A DNA stretch of 14,236 bases from CAYPEK01 sp964409645 (GCA_964409645.1 CAYPEK010000107.1:1-14236), one strand, 5' to 3'. Shown: positions 1 through 8,742, numbered from the stretch's first letter. Translations and numbers: made by a program. Notes: generated by a model from the letters alone, not told the origin.

Positions 1-26
1 TGTGATTTGTGTTATTTTTGTAAAGA

Positions 27-57
27 AGTAATCGAATCGTCGGATAAGAGGATTACT
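27..57 (+). promoter_or_regulatory. Inverted repeat enclosing the ribosome binding site of the first gene
   Basis: AGTAATC (27-33) and GATTACT (51-57) form a perfect 7-base inverted repeat with a 17-base loop. The probable Shine-Dalgarno AAGAGG (46-51) lies in the loop and touches the right arm, and the ATG at 60 follows immediately. A hairpin here could affect translation start of the membrane protein gene, but the stem is short and AT-rich, so this may be chance. Confidence 0.3.
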
Positions 58-59
58 GA

Positions 60-830
60 ATGACAGATCAGAGTCCAATCGAACAGAATAAAACAGGTAT
101 GACGGCTGCCGGTGCGGTTGTTTCGTCCGGCAGGAGCGGTAAAACGCCGCCCGCCGCACTGATTCTCTACAACGCGCTTCCGATTATCGGCGTCGTTTTC
201 CTTCGATGGAGTGTCGGAGAGATACTTCTTCTATACTGGGTCGAGAACATAGTCATCGGCTTTTTTAACGTCTTTAAGATGATACTCGCACAGGGAAAAG
301 TGGAGAACCCGGCGGAGACGGAAGGTGACGCATCGAAACCGGATGAGAATGTAAAAGTTGCGTCGCCCGCGGTAATGAAGATGATTTTCGTCCCGTTTTT
401 CTTCGTGCACTACGGTGGGTTTTGTGCCGGTCACGGCGTTTTTCTGTTTCTGTTTTTCGGAGAAAGCATGGGGCTTGGCGGCGGCTCGGCATCCGAGGCA
501 TTCAGTCTTGTAAAAGCGCCGCTTGTGATCGGGGTGATAGTGCTCTGCCATGCAATAACATTTTTTACGAATTACATCGGGGCTGGTGAGTACAAATGGA
601 AATCGCCGACGAGCCTGATGGCTGAGCCTTATGGGCGTATTTTCGTTCTCCACGTGGTTGTGATACTGTGCGGCGTTGTTCTGATGGTCATCCCCGGCGA
701 CAGCTTTCTGAAGCCGCTGTTCGTGATAATCGTGAAGACCGCTCTCGAAATTTTCATAGTTGACAGAATGTGGCGCAAGATGATGGCGCAACAGCAGAAG
801 CAGACCTCGGCGTCTGGCGGTCCGCAGTGA
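60..830 (+). CDS. DUF6498-like polytopic membrane protein
   Basis: This 256-residue integral membrane protein has no known reaction. A polar N-terminal tail (about 1-30) is followed by hydrophobic segments at about 34-49, 53-76, 104-133, 152-172, 193-212 and 216-237. A charged linker at about 79-103 separates the second and third. The YWVEN motif (59-63) followed by a helix with FFNVFKM is the signature I associate with the uncharacterised DUF6498 family. That assignment is recognition by eye, and the length fits. The C-terminus is polar and glutamine-rich. The ATG at 60 has AAGAGG eight bases upstream. The next gene lies on the same strand about 94 bases downstream, behind a possible separate promoter, so sharing a transcript with the phosphoesterase is possible but not shown. 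No catalytic motif is visible. Confidence 0.75.
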   Translation: MTDQSPIEQNKTGMTAAGAVVSSGRSGKTPPAALILYNALPIIGVVFLRWSVGEILLLYWVENIVIGFFNVFKMILAQGKVENPAETEGDASKPDENVKVASPAVMKMIFVPFFFVHYGGFCAGHGVFLFLFFGESMGLGGGSASEAFSLVKAPLVIGVIVLCHAITFFTNYIGAGEYKWKSPTSLMAEPYGRIFVLHVVVILCGVVLMVIPGDSFLKPLFVIIVKTALEIFIVDRMWRKMMAQQQKQTSASGGPQ

Positions 831-885
831 GTTAACGGCGGAACGAAACCGCAAAAAAATTAGTGCCTTTTTTGACGCCAATCTA

Positions 886-891
886 TATAAT
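886..891 (+). promoter_or_regulatory. Candidate -10 element upstream of the phosphoesterase
   Basis: A perfect TATAAT lies 33 bases before the ATG at 925, which would give a leader of about 27 bases. No good -35 hexamer is found at normal spacing. TTGACG at 872-877 is only 8 bases away, too close to pair with it. The call rests on the -10 hexamer and position alone. Confidence 0.3.
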
Positions 892-910
892 CCATTAACT
901 GATTTGTTTT

Positions 911-915
911 GGAGG
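911..915 (+). promoter_or_regulatory. Shine-Dalgarno of the phosphoesterase gene
   Basis: GGAGG sits nine bases before ATG 925. It decides the start against the in-frame TTG at 904, which lies upstream of this site and would add seven residues before the signal peptide. Confidence 0.8.
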
Positions 916-924
916 CCTTATCCG

Positions 925-2151
925 ATGAAGAAAGTTGCTTTGTGTCTTGCGGCATTGGCAATGTTGTGTGTGTGCGCGGCGGCGGCGCCCGTGCAGAGGA
1001 TTCATTACATTAAGAAACCGCTGTTCAATATCCCGGCGATTGTTAAGAGCGGCGCGGATTTCGAGCTCGAGGTCGAAACGGGCGGCAGGCTGACGCTTCA
1101 AGGTGCATACCTCGAACCGGTGGGGACGCCGTCGAAGCGGATTGCGCTCAAGCTCGCGCCCAAGGGCGGCGAGGAAACGCTGCTGAAATACGCGGTGACG
1201 GTTCCGGCGGACGTACCGGAGGGCCTGTACGACCTCTCGGCGCAGTTCAAGGACAACAAGTCGGATTATGAGCGGGTGGATTACCAGCCGCATGCGGTCA
1301 AGGTAATAAAGGAATACAAGAACGAATACAACATAGTTCAGATAACCGACATCCATTTCAACGTGCAGGACGACGAGAGCGAGGACGTGAACCGGCTGAG
1401 CCGCCAGTTGCTGATGGACATCTCAAAATTCAATCCTGAGTTCGTGATATTCACGGGCGACCTCGGGCTTGAACCGCCGACGTACGACTGGGATTACATC
1501 TACGCATACGAGCAGTTCCTACAGATAATGCGCGTCCCGATGTACATGGTTCCCGGCAACCACGAGATGTACTACGACAAGACAGCGGGCCACGTGACGG
1601 ACGGCGCGGAGTACTGGACGGCGACGTACGGCCCGATGTACCACTCGTTCGACTACGGAAAGACGCACTTTATCGGTATGGCGGACTACGAGGGATGGGA
1701 GCCGAAGTGGCGCACGCGGAAAAATCCGGACTCGATGTTTTTCGCGACGGTGTTGAACGGCGTCATCTCGGACTCGCAGTGGAAATGGATTCAGGCCGAC
1801 CTCGAGGCATCGCACGCGCGCGGACAGGAATGTGTTGCTTACATGCACATACCGCTCGAATACCTGCAGGGCGGCCGGAAGATCGGAGCGCCCCCGTTCA
1901 CGGCCCCCGGCCCGGACCCCGATACTTTCGCATCGACGCTGACCAAGAACGGCTGCGAATATATTTTCGTCGGCCACAACCACTACAATCAGGACGAGCA
2001 GTTCGGCGAGTTGAAAGAGCGGCTCACGATCGGAGTCGGCGCCAACACACCGAAGGCTAACGGCAAAAAAGGATTCCGCGTGATTCATATAAAGGACGGC
2101 AAGGTGACCGGAACGGAAACTTACGAGATCGGCTATGAGGATTTGAAATAA
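925..2151 (+). CDS. Exported calcineurin-like metallophosphoesterase
   Basis: This 408-residue protein is predicted to hydrolyse phosphate mono- or diesters outside the cytoplasm using two metal ions. Residues 1 to about 21 form a Sec signal peptide: MKK, a hydrophobic core, then AAAA before PVQ. Residues about 25-130 look like a beta-sandwich accessory domain. The catalytic domain then shows every metallophosphoesterase motif in order: D142-x-H144 (TDIH), GD with D179, GNHE with N212 and H213, H308 in YMHIP, and GHNH with H351 and H353. All metal ligands therefore appear intact. The substrate cannot be read from sequence, because the family includes phosphodiesterases, purple acid-like phosphatases and nucleotidases. 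The stop is 64 bases before a GH38 gene and no terminator is seen between them, so the two are probably co-transcribed. Phosphorylated mannan or phosphosugar glycans are an inferred substrate. Confidence 0.9.
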   Translation: MKKVALCLAALAMLCVCAAAAPVQRIHYIKKPLFNIPAIVKSGADFELEVETGGRLTLQGAYLEPVGTPSKRIALKLAPKGGEETLLKYAVTVPADVPEGLYDLSAQFKDNKSDYERVDYQPHAVKVIKEYKNEYNIVQITDIHFNVQDDESEDVNRLSRQLLMDISKFNPEFVIFTGDLGLEPPTYDWDYIYAYEQFLQIMRVPMYMVPGNHEMYYDKTAGHVTDGAEYWTATYGPMYHSFDYGKTHFIGMADYEGWEPKWRTRKNPDSMFFATVLNGVISDSQWKWIQADLEASHARGQECVAYMHIPLEYLQGGRKIGAPPFTAPGPDPDTFASTLTKNGCEYIFVGHNHYNQDEQFGELKERLTIGVGANTPKANGKKGFRVIHIKDGKVTGTETYEIGYEDLK

Positions 2152-2204
2152 TTAAAGATTTGAGCCGGATAATATGAGTATGTTAAGCATCAGGGTTGAT
2201 TAAT

Positions 2205-2210
2205 AGGAGA
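2205..2210 (+). promoter_or_regulatory. Shine-Dalgarno of the first GH38 gene
   Basis: AGGAGA lies five bases before ATG 2216. An adjacent in-frame GTG at 2213 would add one residue, but its spacing is too short, so ATG 2216 is preferred. Confidence 0.65.
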
Positions 2211-2215
2211 CGGTG

Positions 2216-5200
2216 ATGAAACTGACCAGATTATTTGCAGCCGTATTAACGCTGATCGCAATCAGTCTGCCGGTTCTGGCGCAGGAGACCGCGCATCCGT
2301 ATCAGAAAGTGATTTCTGAACTGAACACGTCGATCGCGACCGAAAAGGTAAAGATCAACAAGTGGAAATTTTCGGAAAAAGAAGACCCGAACATAATGGA
2401 CCCGAACTATGAGCCGAAGGGCTGGAAATCGGTCGGTATCAATTATATGTTCACGCCGGGCAGGGTGCTGTGGTTTCGCGGCACGTTCAAGATGCCCGAA
2501 AAGGTTGACGGCGTTTCCGTGAAGGGATCGAAGGCGGTGCTGTATGTCTCCATGTTTCCGCGCGGCGCGATCTTCATCAACGGCAAACTCGGCGGTTTTT
2601 TCGATTCCGCGCCCGGTGACGCGCTACTTTCTTCGAGCGCTGTTCCCGGCGAGGAGTACACGATAGTTCTCCGGGTGGACAAAAAAATATATTTTCAGGG
2701 CGCGCTTACCGATGCTTACGTGACTTTCTCCGCGCTCGATAAAGCCTCGCAGCTTGCTAACAAGTATCAGGACGAAGTGCAGACGGTGGAGGCGCTCGCG
2801 CCGCTCACTCCGAACCCCGACCACTGGATTTCGAAACTCGACGAATCGGCCGCGCTCATCGATCTCGAAGCCTGCCGTAACATCTCCAAAAACATCGACT
2901 ACGAAGCGTCCGAAGCTAAGTTCGGGAAATCGATCGAAGCAGCGATGAAAGTGCTGGAGCCATTTAAGGAAGTCGGTAAGAAGTACACGGTTTACCTAGT
3001 CGGTTACTCGCACATTGACCTCGCATGGCTTTGGGACAAACACGACGGTGAAGAGGTGTGGCGCAACACTTCCACGAGTGTTCTCAACCTCATGAACGAA
3101 TACCCGGACTTCATTTTCAACGCCGGTCAGGCCGTGGGTTATCAGTACACCGAAGCGGACTATCCGGAAATATTCGAGGGCATTAAAAAACGTGTGGCTG
3201 AGGGAAGATGGGAGACTGTCGGCGGCGCGTGGGTCGAGCACGACGGCAACGTGCCGTCCGGCGAGGCGTATGTCCGTCAGTATCTGTACGGCAAACGATA
3301 TTTCCAGTCGCGTTTCGGTAAAGACATCACGGTCGGATGGACGCCGGATTCGTTCGGCTACAATCTCGGCCTGCCGCAGATTCTCTACCGTTCAGGCATT
3401 ACGAGTTTTCTGACGCAGAAGATCAACTGGAACGACACGACGAAATTCCCGTACAACATTTTCTGGTGGGAAGGCCCCGACGGCTCGCGCGTGCTGACCT
3501 ATTTCACTGTCGGCACATACAGCGAAAACAACGACTCCAAGTCGATATTGGAACATCTCAAAACAATCGATAAAAAGCACGACGTGCCCGAGACCCTGAT
3601 GGTGTTCGGAGTCGGCGATCACGGCGACGGCGTGTCGCGCACGCACCTGAACCGCGCGTTCTCTCTAAAAGAAGACCCGATCTTTCCGAAGATTGTTTTC
3701 ACTTCGGCGGACGATTATTTCAAACACCTTTTCGACCTCTCGAAAACGCACGAATTCCCGACTTGGTCCGACGAGCTGTATCTTCAGTATCATCGCGGCA
3801 CGTACACCACGCAGTCGGACACGAAGCGCAACAACCGCCTCGGCGAAGTGCTTCAGGAGGAGGGCGAAAAGTATGCGTCGATCGCCGCAACGCTTTTCTC
3901 AACCCCGTATCCGGAATCGCGCATCCGCGACGGCTGGAACATCGTTCTTTTTAACCAGTTTCACGACATCCTCCCCGGCTCGTCAATCACGGATGTTTAC
4001 GATCAGGCGGCGCAGGATTATGCGTATCAGCAACAGACACTTAACGGTGTAATCGGCGAATCACTCGCCGTTCTCGAAAGCAACATCGACACAACCGGCA
4101 AAGGCGTCCCGGTCGTTATCTTTAATCCTCTGTCGTGGAAGAGAACCGCGCCGGTGGAGATCAAGTGGACATACAGTTTCCCCGACAATCCGCTTGTCAC
4201 CGACGATCAAGACCGGCCCGTTCCGTCTCAGTTCATCGATGTCAATTATCCCGACAAGACGCTCACATTTGTCGCGCGCGATCTTCCGGCGGGCGGTTAT
4301 GCCGTATATCACATCACGGACAATCCGAAGCCGGTATCGCCGGAAACGGTCTCTTCGCGGAGTGGCGACACGATCGAATCTGCGCTGTACCGCGTGAAAT
4401 TCGATACATCGACCGGCGCGATCACGAGCATATTCGACAAAAAAGCGGATCGAGAACTCGTAGAGCAGGGGAAGGCGGCGAATTTCCTTCAGCTCTACGT
4501 CGATCTGCCTAAGAAATTCGACGCTTGGGAGTTGGCATTCGGCGATCCTGTCCCCCTGAAATTGCAAACGATACCGATGGTTGTAGAAAGCGGCCCCGTG
4601 CGCACGACTTACAGATTCACGACCGGCACGGGCAAGTCTTCATTCACTCAATATGTTTCGGTTTATAACGAACTGCCTTGGATCGATTGCCGCATCGACG
4701 CCGACTGGCGTGAAAGCCACGTGGTTGCAAAGCTGGCATTCGACCTCAACCTCAAGAGTGAGACCGCATGGTTTGAAATCCCGTATGCGGCGATCGAGCG
4801 TCGCGCAGTGCCTCGCACGGACGAGGAGCGCGCCAAATACGAAGTGTCCGGTCAGAAGTGGATCGACTACACCGACCCGTCAGCGAAATTCGGCGTCAGC
4901 CTCCTCAACAACGGCAAATACGGATTCGACGTCAAAGACAATATTATGCGGATGACCATGCTGCGCGCGCCGGGGGAGCCGGACCCCAAAGCCGACCGCG
5001 GTTTGCACACGTTTCGGTACGCGCTATATCCGCACAGCGGAGACTGGCGCGACGCCGCCACGCCGCAGCAGGGATACGATTACAATTACCCGCCGATCGC
5101 GCGTGTTGCGGTAAAGCACACCGGCAAACTTCCGAAATCGAAGTCCTTTTTCTCTGCGGCGCCGTCGAATGTCATCCTCACAACCATCAAAAGAGCCGAA

Positions 5201-5419
5201 GACGACGATGACACTGTGATACGAGTCTATGAAACGAATGGTAAAGATACAGTCGCCACGATCACGCTTCCCGCGTCGGCGGCGTCAGTAATCGAAACGA
5301 ATCTGATAGAGCAGAAACCCGACTGGAAGCCCGCTGAGTACAAGATATCGGGAAACACGATAACATTTCCGCTTGGGCATAACGAAATCAGAACGCTGAA
5401 AATACGATATAAGAAATAA
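2216..5419 (+). CDS. Exported GH38 alpha-mannosidase-like enzyme, copy 1
   Basis: This 1067-residue retaining alpha-mannosidase-like enzyme has a Sec signal peptide (about 1-23, ending VLA before QE) and should act in the periplasm or outside the cell. An N-terminal beta-sandwich (about 50-185; FINGKLGGFF) is followed by the GH38 catalytic barrel from about 258. Expected metal ligands are H266 and D268 (SHIDLAW), D378 and H583 (FHDILPGS). D378, in GWTPDSFGYN, also aligns with the family nucleophile. D468 in GVGDHGDG lies where the acid/base region is expected. A helical middle domain and C-terminal beta domains follow from about 600. GGAWVEHDGN, PSGEA and FLTQK resemble the MAN2C1 branch, whose animal member is cytosolic, whereas this protein is exported. 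W405 in the FLTQK loop matches the family aromatic residue. The next gene, 40 bases on, encodes a close paralogue. Linkage specificity is unknown. Confidence 0.92.
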   Translation: MKLTRLFAAVLTLIAISLPVLAQETAHPYQKVISELNTSIATEKVKINKWKFSEKEDPNIMDPNYEPKGWKSVGINYMFTPGRVLWFRGTFKMPEKVDGVSVKGSKAVLYVSMFPRGAIFINGKLGGFFDSAPGDALLSSSAVPGEEYTIVLRVDKKIYFQGALTDAYVTFSALDKASQLANKYQDEVQTVEALAPLTPNPDHWISKLDESAALIDLEACRNISKNIDYEASEAKFGKSIEAAMKVLEPFKEVGKKYTVYLVGYSHIDLAWLWDKHDGEEVWRNTSTSVLNLMNEYPDFIFNAGQAVGYQYTEADYPEIFEGIKKRVAEGRWETVGGAWVEHDGNVPSGEAYVRQYLYGKRYFQSRFGKDITVGWTPDSFGYNLGLPQILYRSGITSFLTQKINWNDTTKFPYNIFWWEGPDGSRVLTYFTVGTYSENNDSKSILEHLKTIDKKHDVPETLMVFGVGDHGDGVSRTHLNRAFSLKEDPIFPKIVFTSADDYFKHLFDLSKTHEFPTWSDELYLQYHRGTYTTQSDTKRNNRLGEVLQEEGEKYASIAATLFSTPYPESRIRDGWNIVLFNQFHDILPGSSITDVYDQAAQDYAYQQQTLNGVIGESLAVLESNIDTTGKGVPVVIFNPLSWKRTAPVEIKWTYSFPDNPLVTDDQDRPVPSQFIDVNYPDKTLTFVARDLPAGGYAVYHITDNPKPVSPETVSSRSGDTIESALYRVKFDTSTGAITSIFDKKADRELVEQGKAANFLQLYVDLPKKFDAWELAFGDPVPLKLQTIPMVVESGPVRTTYRFTTGTGKSSFTQYVSVYNELPWIDCRIDADWRESHVVAKLAFDLNLKSETAWFEIPYAAIERRAVPRTDEERAKYEVSGQKWIDYTDPSAKFGVSLLNNGKYGFDVKDNIMRMTMLRAPGEPDPKADRGLHTFRYALYPHSGDWRDAATPQQGYDYNYPPIARVAVKHTGKLPKSKSFFSAAPSNVILTTIKRAEDDDDTVIRVYETNGKDTVATITLPASAASVIETNLIEQKPDWKPAEYKISGNTITFPLGHNEIRTLKIRYKK

Positions 5420-5444
5420 GGTCGGATTGATTCGTATTCATATC

Positions 5445-5450
5445 GGAGGG
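5445..5450 (+). promoter_or_regulatory. Shine-Dalgarno of the second GH38 gene
   Basis: GGAGGG is nine bases before ATG 5460. It favours this start over the in-frame TTG at 5427, which would place eleven extra residues before the signal peptide. Confidence 0.8.
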
Positions 5451-5459
5451 AATGCTGAA

Positions 5460-8400
5460 ATGAGAAAACTCAAAACGCTTATAATCGTCTCACTTCTGAT
5501 CGCCGTGTCGCTCCCGGTGCTTGCCGCCGACAGGCCGTACCAAGCTGTTCTCAAGGACTTGTCGTCCGCGCGGTCCACCGTGAAAGCGAAGATTATCAAG
5601 TGGAAGACGTCGGACGTCGAAGACCCGAATATCATGGACCCGAATTACGAGCCGACCGGATGGAAGACGGTAAGTGTAAATTATATGTGGAAACCGTCGG
5701 TGACAAAGTGGTTCCGCAGCACATACAAAATACCCGAAACGATAAACGGCAAGTCAGTGAAGGGATCGAAAGTGGTGTTTCATCTGGAGATGGTGCCGAG
5801 AGGCGAAATCTTCATCAACGGAAAGCTCGGCGGTTTCTTCGGAACTCCGGCGGGTGATGCGCTGCTGACGACAAACGCCGTTCCCGGCGAGGAGTATGTC
5901 ATCGTTCTTCGGTCGGATGAAAACAATTACTATGTGCAGGGAATTCTGTTCGAGGCATTCGTAAAATATTCAGCCTTCGACGAACTGGAGCAGCGCACTA
6001 ATAAGTATGTTGACGAAACGCAAACTGTCGAGGCGCTCGCGCCGCTGACTCCGAATCCGGAATACTGGTTTGCCAAGCTCGACGAATCGGCCGCCCTTAT
6101 CGACATGGATGCGTATAAGAAACTCTCCGATCCGAAACAGTTCGGCGATGCCGAAAAGAAATACAACGACTCCGTAGATGCGGCAGTGAAGGTGCTGGAG
6201 CCTTTCAAAGAAGTCGGAAAGAAGTATTCTGTTTACCTCCTCGGCTACTCACATATCGATCTCGCGTGGCGATGGGATAAGCACGAGGGCGAGGACGTGT
6301 GGCGCAATACAACCGACACCGTTCTCAATCTGATGAACGAATATCCGGAATTCACGTATAACGCGGGGCAGGCGGTAGGCTACGCCTTCATGGAAAACGA
6401 CTACCCGTCCTTGTTTCAAGGCATTAAGAAGCGGGTTGCGGACGGCAGGTGGGAAGTCGTCGGCGGCGCGTGGGTGGAACACGACGGGAACGTCCCGTCG
6501 GGCGAGGCGTACGTCCGCCAGTATCTCTACGGGCAGCGCTATTTCCAGTCGCGATACGGCAAAAATATCACCGTCGGCTGGACGCCGGACTCGTTCGGTT
6601 ACAATCTCGGCCTGCCGCAGATTCTCAGGCGTTCGGGCATCAAAAGCTTCCTCACGCAGAAGCTCAATTCGAACGACACAACGAAATTCCCGTACAACAT
6701 TTTCTGGTGGGAAGGGCCGGACGGCTCGCGCATCCTCACCTATTTCCCCGTCGGCGGTTACAGCGAAAACAACGATTCGAAATCGATGCTCGATCAGCTT
6801 AAGAAAGTCAACGAGACTCATGGCGTGCCTGAGAATTTCGTGATTTTCGGAGTCGGCGACCACGGCGGCGCCGTAACGCGCACACATCTCAACCGCGCGT
6901 TCGCCCTGAAGTCGGACCCCATATTCCCCAATGTCATCTTCACTACGGCGGATCAATATTTCGCGCATCTCATCTCGCTTTCGAAAACGCACGATTTCCC
7001 GACGTGGAAAGATGAACTCTACCTCGAACATCATCGTGGCACATACACCACGCAGTCGGACACGAAACGCAACAACCGCCTCGGTGAAATCCTTCAGGAG
7101 GAAAGCGAGAAATTCGCGTCGCTCGCGACTGTTCTTAACGGCACGCCGTATCCGGCGGCCCGGATCCGCGAAGGCTGGAACCTCCTGCTGTATAACCAGT
7201 TCCACGACATCCTCCCCGGCTCTTCGATAAATTCCGTTTACAAAGATTCCGCGCAGGAATACGCCCGTGAACAACAGATTCTGAACGGAGTGATCGACGA
7301 AAGTCTCGCGTCGATCGAGTCGCGAATCAACACGTCCGGCAAAGGGACGCCGATTGTCATCTACAACCCGCTTTCGTGGAAGCGCGACGCGCCGGTCGAT
7401 ATCGAGTGGTCATACACATTCCCGGCTAACCCGGTCGTGACCGACGACCGAGGCCGTGCCGTTCCTTCGCAGTTCACGTCTGTCCATTATCCGGACAAAA
7501 CGCTGTCGTTTATCGCCCGTGACATTCCAGCCGGCGGATACGCCGTCTATCGCATTCAGCCGAACCCCGCTAAGGCCGCCGCGGAAGCAGAACCTGTGAA
7601 GTCTCCTGACACCGCAATCGAAAACGCGGCATTCCGCGTCGCATACGATCCCGCAAGTGGCGCAATAACGAGCATTTTCGACAAGAAGTCCGGCCGCGAA
7701 CTAATCACCCCCGGCGGAAAAGCCAACTACCTGCAACTTTTCGACGACCGCCCCGGCAGTGCCGACGCGTGGGAAATTGTTCTCGGCGACGCGATCCCGC
7801 TTAAGATGACGGCCCCGCCTCGAATCGTCGAGAGCGGCCCTGTGCGCACGACGTTCAAGTTCACGTCCGGCACCGAAAAATCGACTTTCACGCAGTACGT
7901 TACGATCTATAACGGACTTCCTTACATCGAGTTCAGGATCGACGCCGATTGGCGCGAAGACCACGTCGCGGCGAAACTCGCTTTCGATCTCAATCTCAAG
8001 AGCGAAACAGCATGGTACGACATCCCATACGCGGCAATCGAGCGCCGCACCGTTCCGCGCACCGACGCCGAGCGCGCCAAACACGAGGTGTCAGGCCAGA
8101 AATGGGTCGATTACACGGACCCGTCGGCAAACTTCGGCATTAGCTTGCTAAACAACGGGAAGTACGGCTTCGACATTAAAGGAAACATCATGCGAATGAC
8201 ACTGCTTCGCGCGCCGACCGATCCGGACCCCGTCGCGGACAGGGGCTTCCACACATTCAACTACGCGCTTTACCCGCACAACGGCGACTGGCGTGTCGCC
8301 GCCATACCACAGCGGGGCTACGATTACAACTACCCGCCGGTTGTGCGGATTGCGGAATCGCATACCGGAAAGCTGCCGGTCTCGAAATCGTTCTTCTCAT

Positions 8401-8663
8401 CATCGCCGTCCAATGTTCTGCTGACAGCAATCAAAAAGGCGGAAGACGACAGCGATTCGGTAATACGCCTCTATGAGGCGTCCGGAAAGAACACCACCGC
8501 CACAATCACACTTCCGGCACCAGTGGCGTCGGCTGTTGAAACCAACCTAATCGAGCAGAAGCCCGACTGGACACCGGCAAAGATCAAAATCTCCGGCAAT
8601 ACAATCACGCTGCCGATCTCTCACGATGAGATAAAAACGCTGAAAATAAAGTATAAAAAATGA
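5460..8663 (+). CDS. Exported GH38 alpha-mannosidase-like enzyme, copy 2
   Basis: This tandem paralogue of the preceding enzyme has exactly the same length (1067 residues) and domain order. The signal peptide is about residues 1-22, ending VLA before AD. Catalytic positions are shifted by one: H265 and D267 (SHIDLAW), D377 in GWTPDSFGYN, D467 in GVGDHGGA and H582 in FHDILPGS, so it should be active. Similarity to copy 1 is highest in the barrel, while the first 250 residues and the linker near 700-720 differ more. Several positions near the active site changed: S404 replaces the tryptophan after FLTQK, R271 replaces leucine in SHIDLAW-x-W, and YFPVGGY replaces YFTVGTY. These suggest a different substrate preference, which is inference. 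The 40-base gap and lack of a terminator between the copies support co-transcription. Transcription probably ends at the hairpins downstream. Confidence 0.92.
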   Translation: MRKLKTLIIVSLLIAVSLPVLAADRPYQAVLKDLSSARSTVKAKIIKWKTSDVEDPNIMDPNYEPTGWKTVSVNYMWKPSVTKWFRSTYKIPETINGKSVKGSKVVFHLEMVPRGEIFINGKLGGFFGTPAGDALLTTNAVPGEEYVIVLRSDENNYYVQGILFEAFVKYSAFDELEQRTNKYVDETQTVEALAPLTPNPEYWFAKLDESAALIDMDAYKKLSDPKQFGDAEKKYNDSVDAAVKVLEPFKEVGKKYSVYLLGYSHIDLAWRWDKHEGEDVWRNTTDTVLNLMNEYPEFTYNAGQAVGYAFMENDYPSLFQGIKKRVADGRWEVVGGAWVEHDGNVPSGEAYVRQYLYGQRYFQSRYGKNITVGWTPDSFGYNLGLPQILRRSGIKSFLTQKLNSNDTTKFPYNIFWWEGPDGSRILTYFPVGGYSENNDSKSMLDQLKKVNETHGVPENFVIFGVGDHGGAVTRTHLNRAFALKSDPIFPNVIFTTADQYFAHLISLSKTHDFPTWKDELYLEHHRGTYTTQSDTKRNNRLGEILQEESEKFASLATVLNGTPYPAARIREGWNLLLYNQFHDILPGSSINSVYKDSAQEYAREQQILNGVIDESLASIESRINTSGKGTPIVIYNPLSWKRDAPVDIEWSYTFPANPVVTDDRGRAVPSQFTSVHYPDKTLSFIARDIPAGGYAVYRIQPNPAKAAAEAEPVKSPDTAIENAAFRVAYDPASGAITSIFDKKSGRELITPGGKANYLQLFDDRPGSADAWEIVLGDAIPLKMTAPPRIVESGPVRTTFKFTSGTEKSTFTQYVTIYNGLPYIEFRIDADWREDHVAAKLAFDLNLKSETAWYDIPYAAIERRTVPRTDAERAKHEVSGQKWVDYTDPSANFGISLLNNGKYGFDIKGNIMRMTLLRAPTDPDPVADRGFHTFNYALYPHNGDWRVAAIPQRGYDYNYPPVVRIAESHTGKLPVSKSFFSSSPSNVLLTAIKKAEDDSDSVIRLYEASGKNTTATITLPAPVASAVETNLIEQKPDWTPAKIKISGNTITLPISHDEIKTLKIKYKK

Positions 8664-8715
8664 ATGAAGCCGATATATAGCGCGATCTGCGGGTGGAATC
8701 TAAAACGAACCGATT

Positions 8716-8742
8716 AAAAAAACAGTTTTTATGCTGTTTTTT
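8716..8742 (+). terminator. Possible terminator after the second GH38 gene
   Basis: Seven A then CAG (8716-8725), an eight-base loop, then CTG and six T (8734-8742) form an A-tract/hairpin/T-tract structure 52 bases after the stop. Only three stem pairs contain G or C, so it is weak. The stronger hairpin at 8790 could do the job instead. Confidence 0.4.

Noticed and set aside
852..874. CAAAAAA/TTTTTTG hairpin as a terminator after the first gene
   Set aside because: The stem has one G-C pair and no separate T tract, so it is too weak to call.
872..891. TTGACG and TATAAT as a paired promoter
   Set aside because: The hexamers are only 8 bases apart, far below the usual 16-18, so only the -10 is kept as a candidate.
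904..924. TTG start for the phosphoesterase
   Set aside because: It lies upstream of the GGAGG site and would place seven residues before an otherwise standard signal peptide.
925..990. Lipoprotein signal peptide for the phosphoesterase
   Set aside because: Cysteines occur in the hydrophobic core, but none has small residues at -1 and -2 as a lipobox requires. AAAA before PVQ fits ordinary signal peptidase cleavage.
2143..2173. TTGAAA and GATAAT as an internal promoter before the first mannosidase
   Set aside because: The spacer is 19 bases and the -35 overlaps the end of the phosphoesterase gene. AT-rich gaps give such matches often.
6249..7274. 341-codon open frame on the minus strand
   Set aside because: It lies wholly opposite the GH38 catalytic domain of copy 2, which has clear family motifs. 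Its translation is arginine-rich and low in recognisable motifs, typical of a shadow frame in GC-rich coding DNA.
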